From: JAKRSE01 sp943369295
GTDB taxonomy: Bacteria; Armatimonadota; Fimbriimonadia; Fimbriimonadales; Fimbriimonadaceae
Length of the DNA: 64,000 nucleotides
Assembly (NCBI GenBank): GCA_943369295.1
Contig: CALRMU020000006.1
Location: 62,001-126,000, forward strand
Direction of reading: 5' to 3'
A program made the position numbers and the translations under genes. How positions within the stretch are numbered: position 1 is the stretch's first letter; each line of letters starts with the position of its first letter. This document shows, piece by piece, positions 32,338-40,535 of this stretch. The notes below the pieces were generated by a model that saw nothing but the letters and a program-made list of their open reading frames with translations, was not told where the DNA came from and ran no database searches.

Positions 32338-35094
32338 CTATTCTGCCTTCTTCTTAGGAGCCGCTTTTTTGGCGGTCGACTTCTTGGCCGTTGATTTTTT
32401 CGCCGCTGTCTTCTTGGCTGGTGCCTTCTTGGCGGCCGGCTTATCAGCAGACTTTGCTGCTGATAATGTGCGGCTGGTCGAAGCACCTCGACGACCCTTC
32501 TTCTTGGCGGGAGGTCCAGCTGCCTTTTTGGCTTCGATCAGGGCTTGAGCCTGCTCAAGAGTGATCTCAGCCGGCTCGACATTCTTAGGCAGGGTCGCGT
32601 TGAACTCCCCGTCAGTAACGTAAGGACCGTAGCGGCCAGAAAGCACCTTCAGCTCTCCTCCTCCTTCCAGGGCGAGGACCTTGAGTGGCTCTCTTGGAGC
32701 GGCGGCGGCTCTTTGGAATCTGTTCTTGCCGCCGTTGGCAAGAGCTTCCAAAGCCTGTTCCTGGGTCAGGGATGCGGCTGCCTGCCAGTCACCGACATTG
32801 GCCTTCTTCTCACCCGAGGTCAGGTAGGCGCCGTAGCGTCCGACAGCGAGATTGATCGGCTCGTTGGTTTCTGGGTCAGAACCGATGATCATGGGGAAGC
32901 TGAAAAGCACCCCAAGCTGATCGTCAGTCAAGGCTCCAGGATCAGTTCCAGGCGGAACGGTCACCCTCTTGGGGGCGGCTCCCTCTTCCTTCTCCTCTTC
33001 CGTCAGATCCTGCTCAAGGTAGTCGCCAAACCTGCCTTTCTTCAGGAAGATTTTGCGGCCAGAATTCGGCTCCATGCCGATGGCTTCTGGCCCCTTGGCT
33101 GAGCGGTCAAGAAGCTCGGTCGCCATATCGGGGGTCAAATCAGCCGGAGGCAGTCCGTCGGGCACGTTGGCTGTGTTGCCCTTGCCGCCTTCTCCTCGCT
33201 GAAGGAAGGGGCCGGTGCGGCCGATTCGGACGACCACATCTTCAGCGACTCGAAGGTGAGGGTAAGGAATATCCTTGCCCTTGGTCTCGACTTGGGCCTC
33301 AAGGCCATCGGCTCCTTCGTAAAACTCGCGAAGGGTCTGAGTGGGGGGACGGCTGCCCTGAGAAACTTCGTCCAGTTCCTCCTCCATCCTGGCGGTGAAG
33401 TGGGTGTCAACAAGTTCAAAGAAGTGGTCTTCGAGCAGGCTGGTGACAGCCATAGCCGTGAAGGTGGGGACGAGCTCTTTGCCCTTCTTGAAAACATAGC
33501 CGCGGTCTTCAATCGTGCCGATGATCGTGGCGTAGGTTGAGGGACGGCCGACTCCTTCCTTCTCAAGAATATCCAGCAGGCTGGCTTCAGTGAATCGGGC
33601 CGGAGGGCGTGTCGCGTGCCTTTCTGCCGTGACATCCTTCGCTTCGACCACTTCGTTCAGGGTCACCTTGGGTAGGATCTTTTCTCTGTCGCCGAGTTCG
33701 GCTTCGGGGTCATCCATGCCTTCGACATAGACTCGCAGGAATCCAGGGAAGACGATTCGCTTGCCCGATGCGCCAAAGGTGAAATCCTTGCTGGCGTGAG
33801 CCACCGTGACCTCAACCTTGGTTCTTTCAACCTCGGCTGGCTTCATCTGGCAGGCCAGAGTTCTCTTCCAGATTAGGTCGTAAAGCTTGTACTGTTCCGA
33901 TGTCAGCAGCCTCTGGATTTCAGAAGGCTTGCGATCCATCTTGGTGGGTCGAATCGCTTCGTGCGCTTCTTGAGCGTTCTTCGATTTCGACTTGTAGCGC
34001 ACCGGCTGAGCAGGCAGATACTCGGGGCCGTAGAGGGTAGAAATCGCGCTTCTTGCTTCCTTCAAGGCCGATTCAGCCAAAGAAAGTGAGTCGGTTCTCA
34101 TGTAGGTGATAAGACCAACTCGCTCGCCTCCGCCCAGGTCAATGCCTTCGTAAAGCTCTTGGGCGATCTGCATGGTGCGTCGGGCGGTGAATCCGAGTTT
34201 TCGGTTCGCCTCCTGCTGCAGGGTCGAGGTCATGAAGGGGACGGGAGGATTCTCGCGGCCAGGGGTGGCTTCGTTGAGAGTCACTGTCCAGGGTTTCGCT
34301 TCGGCCAAAGCCTCACGCAGATCCTGAGCTTCGTCCTGGTTCAGCCAGTAGTGATCTTTGTTCTGGAATTCGCCCTGAAGGTTGAAGCTGCCGCCATCGG
34401 CTAGGCGTCGGCCGGCGATCTTCTGCAGCTTGGCTTTGAATCCACCTGCCTTTGCCTTGATTTCCGCCTCAAGATCCCAGTAGGTGGCTTCTTTGAAGGC
34501 TATTCGCTCTCTTTCGCGGAGAACGACAAGGCGGACGGCAACGCTCTGCACGCGGCCTGCACTCAGTCGGGGAGCCACCTTTCGCCAGAGCAGGGGGGAG
34601 AGGGTGTAGCCGTAAAGCCGGTCGAGAATTCGGCGCGTTTCCTGAGCTTTGACGAGGTGGATATCCAGAGCTCTCGGGGTCAGGATTGCGGCGTTGATGG
34701 CTTCTGGCGTGACTTCGTGAAAGACGATTCGCTCAATCTTCGCTGCCTTCTTTGGATTAATCACCTGAAGGACGTGCCAAGAAATCGATTCTCCTTCTCT
34801 GTCTTCGTCTGTTGCGAGCAGGATGTGATCAGCAGATTTTGCCGCAGTGCGAAGAGTGCTTACCTGCTTCTGCTTGCTGCCAGGAACAACGTAAATGGGT
34901 TCGTAGTCTTTGGCGACATTGACTCCAAGGCGAGCCCATTTTTCTTTCTTGAACTCTGCCGGAATCTCATCGCTGCCTTCAGGGAGATCCCTGACGTGGC
35001 CATAACTAGCGTGGACCTCGTACTCTGAGCCCAGGATGCGGCTGATAGTGCGGGCTTTGTTGGGGGATTCGACGATGACGAGGGTCTTTGCCAT
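32338..35094 (-). CDS. topA: DNA topoisomerase I
   Basis: 918 aa type IA topoisomerase that relaxes negative supercoils. Toprim motif DEDREGE near 98, the catalytic Tyr in LITYMRTDS near 330, and the family signature SYGHVRDLP near 30 are present. After the core come degenerate C-terminal repeats (for example 'GRYGPYVTDGEFNATLP' near 820) lacking the tetracysteine zinc motif of E. coli, as in actinobacterial and other enzymes. The last 50 residues are AKK-type lysine repeats resembling histone-H1-like tails and probably increase DNA binding and processivity. It runs alone on this strand, with a hairpin at its 3' side. Confidence 0.95.
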   Translation of the reverse strand: MAKTLVIVESPNKARTISRILGSEYEVHASYGHVRDLPEGSDEIPAEFKKEKWARLGVNVAKDYEPIYVVPGSKQKQVSTLRTAAKSADHILLATDEDREGESISWHVLQVINPKKAAKIERIVFHEVTPEAINAAILTPRALDIHLVKAQETRRILDRLYGYTLSPLLWRKVAPRLSAGRVQSVAVRLVVLRERERIAFKEATYWDLEAEIKAKAGGFKAKLQKIAGRRLADGGSFNLQGEFQNKDHYWLNQDEAQDLREALAEAKPWTVTLNEATPGRENPPVPFMTSTLQQEANRKLGFTARRTMQIAQELYEGIDLGGGERVGLITYMRTDSLSLAESALKEARSAISTLYGPEYLPAQPVRYKSKSKNAQEAHEAIRPTKMDRKPSEIQRLLTSEQYKLYDLIWKRTLACQMKPAEVERTKVEVTVAHASKDFTFGASGKRIVFPGFLRVYVEGMDDPEAELGDREKILPKVTLNEVVEAKDVTAERHATRPPARFTEASLLDILEKEGVGRPSTYATIIGTIEDRGYVFKKGKELVPTFTAMAVTSLLEDHFFELVDTHFTARMEEELDEVSQGSRPPTQTLREFYEGADGLEAQVETKGKDIPYPHLRVAEDVVVRIGRTGPFLQRGEGGKGNTANVPDGLPPADLTPDMATELLDRSAKGPEAIGMEPNSGRKIFLKKGRFGDYLEQDLTEEEKEEGAAPKRVTVPPGTDPGALTDDQLGVLFSFPMIIGSDPETNEPINLAVGRYGAYLTSGEKKANVGDWQAAASLTQEQALEALANGGKNRFQRAAAAPREPLKVLALEGGGELKVLSGRYGPYVTDGEFNATLPKNVEPAEITLEQAQALIEAKKAAGPPAKKKGRRGASTSRTLSAAKSADKPAAKKAPAKKTAAKKSTAKKSTAKKAAPKKKAE

Positions 35095-35231
35095 GGGGGC
35101 TCAGGGCCGGGATTTAACCCATGAATTGGGTCGAGTCTGAGTTAAGTCCTGATGCTTGGGACTCTTGGCGGGCCTATAAACGTTTGATTTGGAGGGAATG
35201 CCCAGAGTTCCCATACAATATCGAGATAGCC

Positions 35232-36623
35232 ATGACCTCTACGCCCCTGCTGCTTTTGGCTTTGGCCACACCTCAAACTGCGCCCGTCGCGGCTCCAATT
35301 CCGACCGAAAACTGGGTCGGGCTCTACATTCAGGGCAATAAAATTGGCCACACCCTGACCAGGGAGTGGAGTGAGGCGAATGGCACGCGAACCGAAAGCA
35401 AGACTGTGATCAGTGCGGCGATGCTCGGCGCTGGTCTGCAGATGACCATCGATTCCGAATCGACCAGCACGAAGGAAGGCAAGCCCAAGACCCTGAAGTT
35501 CATCATGAACTCCGGCGGACGCACCCTCAAAGTGACGGCTGAGTTTCTGCCTGGCAAGATCAACGCGGTCAGCGAAAGCGAAGGACAGATTCAAAAGCAG
35601 GTCCTGACAATCCCGGCTGGCATGGAAGTGGTGGAAGATCCCGCCAACGAAGCCATCAAAAGGGCAAGGCAGGGCAAGCCGGCTGGCAAGTTTCTTGTGT
35701 TCGACCCCAACTCGCTGTCTCTGCCCGAAGTGACCGTGACCGACATGGGTCAGGCGACGAGAACAGTCAAAGGCAAGCCAGTCAAGGGCCGACGCCTTAT
35801 GGTGAATGACCCTCGCGCCCCCCTGGACATCCTCCTGAACGATTCTGGCAGCCTTATCCACGCTCAGGGCCCCATGGGGATGGAGATGATCCCAGAATCG
35901 ATGGAAGAGGCTTTGACGATTCCTACAGGCGGATCGGACATCGCTCTCGTTTCCTCGATTCGACCGGACAAGCCCCTGCCTTTGGGCGCGGCGAAGATGA
36001 CCCTCAAGTTTTCTGGCCGAGACCTTGGCCATCTGCCCAGCGATTCTCGCCAGCAGATTAAGGCTCAAGGGCTAGATTGGATGGTCACTTTGAATAAAGA
36101 GCCCCAGAGCCGACCATCCGGCAGGATTGGCGACGTCAAGGGACATGAAGAGTGGCTGAAGCCCGACCTTAGGATTCCCAGCGATCAGCCAGTTTTTGCC
36201 CAAACAGCAAAAAAAGTGATCGGAAACGAAACCCAAGTGCTGGCCGCGGCGGAAAAGCTTAGACAGTGGGTCTATTCTGAAGTTGGAGTCAATGCCGGAA
36301 TCGGCGTGATGAGAGATGCGGCCGAGATCCTGAAAACCAAAGAGGGTGTCTGCCGAGATCACGCAGTATTGATGGCGGCTCTGCTTCGATCAGCGGGAAT
36401 ACCTTCCAAGCTGGTCAGCGGAATGGTCTACCAGGATGGAGCCTTTTACTATCATGCCTGGGTTGAAGTTTGGTCTGGAAAAGAATGGGTCGGGATCGAT
36501 TCGACCCGTCCATCCCCACGCCTTACTCTCGGTCATGTCAAGATTGCAGAGGGCAGCGTAGCCCAAGCCTTCGTCAGTTTTCTTCTGGATGGAGCAAAGA
36601 TAAGCCTTGTTGGGGAACGCTGA
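35232..36623 (+). CDS. transglutaminase-like cysteine peptidase-fold protein, exported
   Basis: 463 aa from ATG 35232 with a short hydrophobic leader (TPLLLLALATPQTAPVAA). The first 300 residues are beta-rich, starting ENWVGLYIQGNKIGHT, a pattern shared by secreted transglutaminase-core proteins. The C-terminal transglutaminase fold has the catalytic Cys in GVCRDHAVLM near 373, His in YYHAWVEVW near 405 and Asp in GIDSTRP near 420. Family members act as peptidases or cross-linkers; the target is unknown. TACAAT sits 12 nt upstream (35214-35219), so the leader may be only about 5 nt. The next gene begins inside this one's stop region. Confidence 0.8.
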   Translation: MTSTPLLLLALATPQTAPVAAPIPTENWVGLYIQGNKIGHTLTREWSEANGTRTESKTVISAAMLGAGLQMTIDSESTSTKEGKPKTLKFIMNSGGRTLKVTAEFLPGKINAVSESEGQIQKQVLTIPAGMEVVEDPANEAIKRARQGKPAGKFLVFDPNSLSLPEVTVTDMGQATRTVKGKPVKGRRLMVNDPRAPLDILLNDSGSLIHAQGPMGMEMIPESMEEALTIPTGGSDIALVSSIRPDKPLPLGAAKMTLKFSGRDLGHLPSDSRQQIKAQGLDWMVTLNKEPQSRPSGRIGDVKGHEEWLKPDLRIPSDQPVFAQTAKKVIGNETQVLAAAEKLRQWVYSEVGVNAGIGVMRDAAEILKTKEGVCRDHAVLMAALLRSAGIPSKLVSGMVYQDGAFYYHAWVEVWSGKEWVGIDSTRPSPRLTLGHVKIAEGSVAQAFVSFLLDGAKISLVGER

Positions 36624-37845
36624 AGAACAGCCCGATCTGGTCGTGGAGCCAGGTGGAGCTGATAACGGTAAGGGATCAAGCGGCAAGGGCAAACGCCCTC
36701 GCCGCCCGATTCCTGTAGGCACAGTCATCGTTGGTGTCTGTGGAATTGTTGGCGCTGCCTGCGGCGCTGTTTTTCTCCCCTATTTCATGGAGTCGATCTC
36801 GAAGGGGATCGCCGAGCTGATTACAAATACCGGAATAAGGACAGCCACCCCCTACAACTACACAAACTTCTTTTTTGTGTACTTTATGATGGGTCTTTTT
36901 GGACTCATCGTTGGTGGCGGCTTAGGAGCCTTTGCCGTCAGGGTTGTGACCAAGTCGGTAGCCAAGTGGGAAAAGCTTGAAACCGGCGACAAGGTTGATG
37001 TCTTTCTCGGTGTGTTTGCCGGCATCATTCTTTCCTTCCCCTTCTATGTTCTTTTTCAAGGGCTGGGGCAGGTTATCACCCCCTTCATCACCATTTTTCT
37101 CTCCCTCGGCTTGGCTTCAGTTTCGGTTTATGTGCTGAAGGCGGTTCGAGATGTTCTGCCCTGGCACTCTGGCAAGGCAGGAACAGCCGTTCGGCGGTCT
37201 GGAATCAAGATTCTTGACACCAACGTTCTGATCGATGGAAGGCTTTACGATATTGTCAAGGCTGGCTTCCTGGAAGGTGAACTTTACGTCCCCCAGTTTG
37301 TGCTGCTTGAGCTGCAGACCATCGCGGATGCCTCAGACGTTCTTCGTCGGCAGAGAGGCCGCAGAGGTCTAGAAGTGCTTAAGCGCCTTCAGTCTGACTA
37401 CAAGGTCACGGTTGGAGATCATGACAAGCACGCCCCTGATGATAGGGAACCGGTTGATTCTCGCCTCGTCAGGATTGCCAAGGCTCTTGGCGCCGATTTG
37501 GTCAGCAACGACTTTAACCTCAACCGAGTCGCCCGAATTCAAGAAGTTTCGGTGCTCAGCATCAACGATCTTGCCATCGCCTTGAGGCCAACGGTTCTCC
37601 CTGGCGAAACCATGATGCTGCCCCTCATCAGAGAAGGCAGCCAGTATGGCCAGGCAGTCGGCTACCTAGATGACGGCACGATGGTTGTTGTCGAAGGAGG
37701 AAGGCAGGCGCTGGGCGAAACTGTTGAAGTTTCCGTCAGCCAGGTTATTCAAACCGAAAGGGGCAAGATGATTTTTGCCACCTACGACGAAAACGAGAAC
37801 GGTCCTCCCACAAGCAATGGCGGAAACAAGCGGCGCGGACGCTGA
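36607..37845 (+). CDS. PIN-TRAM membrane protein (YacL-like)
   Basis: 412 aa from TTG 36607, overlapping the previous gene by 17 nt. Four TM helices occur in residues 38-190. They are followed by a PIN domain starting KILDTNVLIDGRLYDI (about 201-216, first metal Asp), with further acidic residues in 'LLELQTIAD', 'PVDSRLVRIAKAL' and VSNDFNL, all four PIN acids present. A TRAM domain follows near 330-395 and a basic tail ends the protein. YacL-type proteins are predicted membrane-tethered RNases. The next gene, ispDF, starts 5 nt downstream, an association often seen in other bacteria. Confidence 0.85.
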   Translation: MLGNAEEQPDLVVEPGGADNGKGSSGKGKRPRRPIPVGTVIVGVCGIVGAACGAVFLPYFMESISKGIAELITNTGIRTATPYNYTNFFFVYFMMGLFGLIVGGGLGAFAVRVVTKSVAKWEKLETGDKVDVFLGVFAGIILSFPFYVLFQGLGQVITPFITIFLSLGLASVSVYVLKAVRDVLPWHSGKAGTAVRRSGIKILDTNVLIDGRLYDIVKAGFLEGELYVPQFVLLELQTIADASDVLRRQRGRRGLEVLKRLQSDYKVTVGDHDKHAPDDREPVDSRLVRIAKALGADLVSNDFNLNRVARIQEVSVLSINDLAIALRPTVLPGETMMLPLIREGSQYGQAVGYLDDGTMVVVEGGRQALGETVEVSVSQVIQTERGKMIFATYDENENGPPTSNGGNKRRGR

Positions 37846-37850
37846 AGGCT

Positions 37851-38963
37851 ATGGTCTCGGCTCTCCTTCTGGCGGCTGGCTCATCTTCTCGCTACGGACA
37901 AAACAAGCTTGATGAGGTTCTGCCCGACGGCAGAACTGTCTGGCGGACTTCTTACGATCTTTTGGCCAAGCACCCTCTCCTTCGAGAGGTGATTGTTGTT
38001 GCCAGTCCTGAAATGCTTTCTGAGATAGCCTCAAAGCTGCCCTTGACTAGGGTCGTGCCTGGCGGCCAATCACGGCAGGAAAGCTGCCGATCTGGCTTTA
38101 TGGCCCTTGATGACGAAGCAGAGATTCTGCTGGTTCATGATGCGGCGCGACCTTTTGCCACACCAGAACTCGTCACTGCGGTCATCGAAGCAGCCCGGGA
38201 GCACGGGGCGGCTTATCCCGGCCTCAAAGTTGTCGATACGATCCGCGAGGTTGGCGGCGAGCAGTCCCGCACCTTGAACAGAGCGGCTCTTAGAAGCGTG
38301 CAGACCCCTCAGGCCGGACGAGTCGAACTCTTTCGGCAGGCTTTTTCTGAAGTGAGGGATGAACTGACTGACGACATGGCTCTTTTGGAGCAGATTGGAG
38401 TCAACCCCTGCTGCGTGCCCGGTGAGCCAAACAATATTAAGGTCACCTACCCTAGCGATTTACAGAATCTGAGGCCAGAAAGCATGGAGATTAGAACCGG
38501 GTTTGGCTACGATATTCATCGTTTTTCCGATGATCCTGAACGGCCTTTGATGCTGGGAGGCGTAGCTTTTCCTGGACCCGGCCTGGAAGGACACTCTGAT
38601 GCCGACGTGCTTCTGCACGCCATCACCGATGCCGTTTTGGGCGCGGCGGCAATGGATGACATCGGAGTTCATTTTCCTAACACCGATCCTGAATGGAAGA
38701 ATGCCGACTCCTTGAGGTTTTTGGCAAGAGCTGTCGAGCTTGTTTCAGCAGAAGGGTGGAAGATTCAGCACATTGATGCCACGATCCTGGCCGAGAAGCC
38801 AAAGGTGATGCCTCGCCGGATCGAGATTAGAACCTCGATTGCCAATGCCTGCGGGCTTCAGCTAGATCAGGTGAGCCTCAAGGCCACCACGCATGAAGGT
38901 TTGGGCTCAATCGGGCGAGCAGAAGGCATTGTCGCTCAGGCCGTGGCGACACTGCGTCGTTAA
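37851..38963 (+). CDS. ispDF: bifunctional IspD-IspF (MEP isoprenoid pathway)
   Basis: 370 aa with two domains. IspD (1-~210): LLAAGSSSRYGQNK at 5-18, 'VPGGQSRQESCRSG' near 69, 'VHDAARPFAT' near 95, and VQTPQAG near 148; it makes CDP-methylerythritol from MEP and CTP. IspF (~212-370): GYDIHRF near 217 (metal Asp and His), GHSDADVLLHAITDA near 243 (metal His), HFPNTDPEW near 265, and KATTHEGLGSIGR near 340; it forms the cyclic diphosphate. The linker is short. Fused ispDF is known in alpha- and epsilonproteobacteria; here it sits next to a YacL-like gene. No ispE is nearby. Confidence 0.92.
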   Translation: MVSALLLAAGSSSRYGQNKLDEVLPDGRTVWRTSYDLLAKHPLLREVIVVASPEMLSEIASKLPLTRVVPGGQSRQESCRSGFMALDDEAEILLVHDAARPFATPELVTAVIEAAREHGAAYPGLKVVDTIREVGGEQSRTLNRAALRSVQTPQAGRVELFRQAFSEVRDELTDDMALLEQIGVNPCCVPGEPNNIKVTYPSDLQNLRPESMEIRTGFGYDIHRFSDDPERPLMLGGVAFPGPGLEGHSDADVLLHAITDAVLGAAAMDDIGVHFPNTDPEWKNADSLRFLARAVELVSAEGWKIQHIDATILAEKPKVMPRRIEIRTSIANACGLQLDQVSLKATTHEGLGSIGRAEGIVAQAVATLRR

Positions 38964-39101
38964 GTCCGCATCAGATGGGGGCTTGATTCCGGCATGAGAA
39001 GTCAGAAGATCAAGCTTGAAAGCTTAAACTTGTGCCATCATGCCCTCCGAATCCGTCTCTACTGCACCGGATAGCGGCTTGCGACGTTTGAAATACAAGG
39101 C

Positions 39102-40454
39102 ATGACATTCACGGCCGTCCTTCTGGCCTCGGCTCTCGCACCGGCGCAGGATCTGCATAAAGACCATTCACACGGTCATGCCCACCACCACGCCGCCGAA
39201 GCATGCCACGCCGAAGGCTGGCGGGCCGAGCTTCCTGATGGGGCCTTCGAAGCGGTTGAGCGGGTCGATCAGAGATTTTCTAACAGGCGTCTTCTTTGGA
39301 CTCTTCAGAACCCATCCTCTCTCGACCAGCAGAGCCCTCCTCCTGATGCCTCGCTTGACCCTGAGGCGAAGAAGAAGCAGGAAGCCCACAGAAAAGATGT
39401 CGAATTGGATATCAAGCTGGGGACTGAGTATGCTGCCGAAGTTGCCAAGGAACTGAAGTTCAGCGAAGACGCTGAAAAGATTGCCAAGGTAGAGAAAATG
39501 GGCAAAGAACTGGCGGCGATCGCTAATTCTCAGGCGGTCGAAGTCACTTTCGGTGATCCTCGCCTGTCGGTCTTTCCCTATCAGTTTAAGGTCGTCCAGG
39601 GCAAAGATGTCAACGCCTTCTCCATTCCTGGCGGGTTCATTTACATTTACGAAGGTCTGATCGATTACGCCGAATCGGATGATGAGCTGGCAGGAGTCGT
39701 GGCCCACGAAATCAGCCACGCAGCTTTTCGGCACCTGGCTGAGTTAAGAAGAAGGGCCAGCAGGGTTGACCTCCTGCAGATTCCTCTCATCCTGGCCGCC
39801 ATCCTCACCCGCTCCCCAGATGCCTTGGTTGGCCTTCAGGGCGCGAACCTAGCCGGACAGGCCTTTAAGAGCGGATGGAGCCTTGAAGCCGAGCTCTCTG
39901 CCGACTACGGAGCCATGCAGTACATGGTGCAGAGCGGCTACAACCCGGTTGGCACCCTCACTTTCATGGAGCGTCTGGCATACCGAGACCAAGGCGGACC
40001 TCAGATTGACTGGGGAATTTTGGCCAGTCACCCGCCATCGAAAGAGCGGGCTCAGGCGATGCTTAAGTTTCTGAACGAAAGAAACATTCCGGTCAAGAGA
40101 AGCCAGGTCACTACCTCTCTTCGCGCCATCACCAAGATTGGTGACGAAGGGGCAATTGAGCTCTGGTTCGGAAAGATGAAGCTTCACGCCTTTCGAGGCG
40201 AAAACGCCATCGCACGATCGGAAGATGCGGTGAAGAGGCTGAACACCTTTTTTGATCGAGTTCCTGGACTCGAGCAGGTGGGCAGGGATGGCTACACGAT
40301 TAGAGGTTCTGGACGGCCGCTCTTTGAGGTGAGCCAGCAGGACATGGAACAGGGGCAGGATCTTGACCTCGCCTTCGCTGATGTGATCAACCGAATGAGA
40401 TCGGTCACTTTCGATCTCAACTATCGGCTCTGGAATCAGAAGGATTCTAAGTAG
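39102..40454 (+). CDS. M48 family metalloprotease, exported, His-rich N-terminus
   Basis: 450 aa. A leader (FTAVLLASALAPAQ) is followed by HKDHSHGHAHHHAAEACH, a potential metal-collecting tract. The protease core has HEISH near 203-207 (zinc and catalytic Glu) and the third ligand Glu in EAELSADYGA near 263. The sequence ASHPPSKERAQAML near 308 is typical of BepA/YfgC-like periplasmic chaperone-proteases. C-terminal 130 residues are helical and could be a TPR-like domain. BepA proteins assist outer-membrane protein assembly, which suits a diderm with a large barrel; the link is inferred. A hairpin terminator follows. Confidence 0.85.
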   Translation: MTFTAVLLASALAPAQDLHKDHSHGHAHHHAAEACHAEGWRAELPDGAFEAVERVDQRFSNRRLLWTLQNPSSLDQQSPPPDASLDPEAKKKQEAHRKDVELDIKLGTEYAAEVAKELKFSEDAEKIAKVEKMGKELAAIANSQAVEVTFGDPRLSVFPYQFKVVQGKDVNAFSIPGGFIYIYEGLIDYAESDDELAGVVAHEISHAAFRHLAELRRRASRVDLLQIPLILAAILTRSPDALVGLQGANLAGQAFKSGWSLEAELSADYGAMQYMVQSGYNPVGTLTFMERLAYRDQGGPQIDWGILASHPPSKERAQAMLKFLNERNIPVKRSQVTTSLRAITKIGDEGAIELWFGKMKLHAFRGENAIARSEDAVKRLNTFFDRVPGLEQVGRDGYTIRGSGRPLFEVSQQDMEQGQDLDLAFADVINRMRSVTFDLNYRLWNQKDSK

Positions 40455-40479
40455 AGTCGTCCTCCTTTGTTGAAAGTCA

Positions 40480-40515
40480 AAACGCCCCTTCGGCCTTGCG
40501 GCAGAAGGGGCGTTT
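40480..40515. terminator. bidirectional hairpin terminator
   Basis: AAACGCCCCTTC (40480-40491) pairs perfectly with GAAGGGGCGTTT (40504-40515) around a 12-nt loop. It separates the M48 gene from the convergent flotillin gene. T-runs are short (TTT on plus, TTTT on minus). Confidence 0.8.
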
Positions 40516-40535
40516 ATCATTCTCAGCTAGATCCC

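Noticed and set aside
35142..36068. Long antisense frame opposite the transglutaminase-like gene
   Set aside because: Composition rich in Arg, Gly and His with no domain; the plus strand encodes a recognisable protein with signal peptide.
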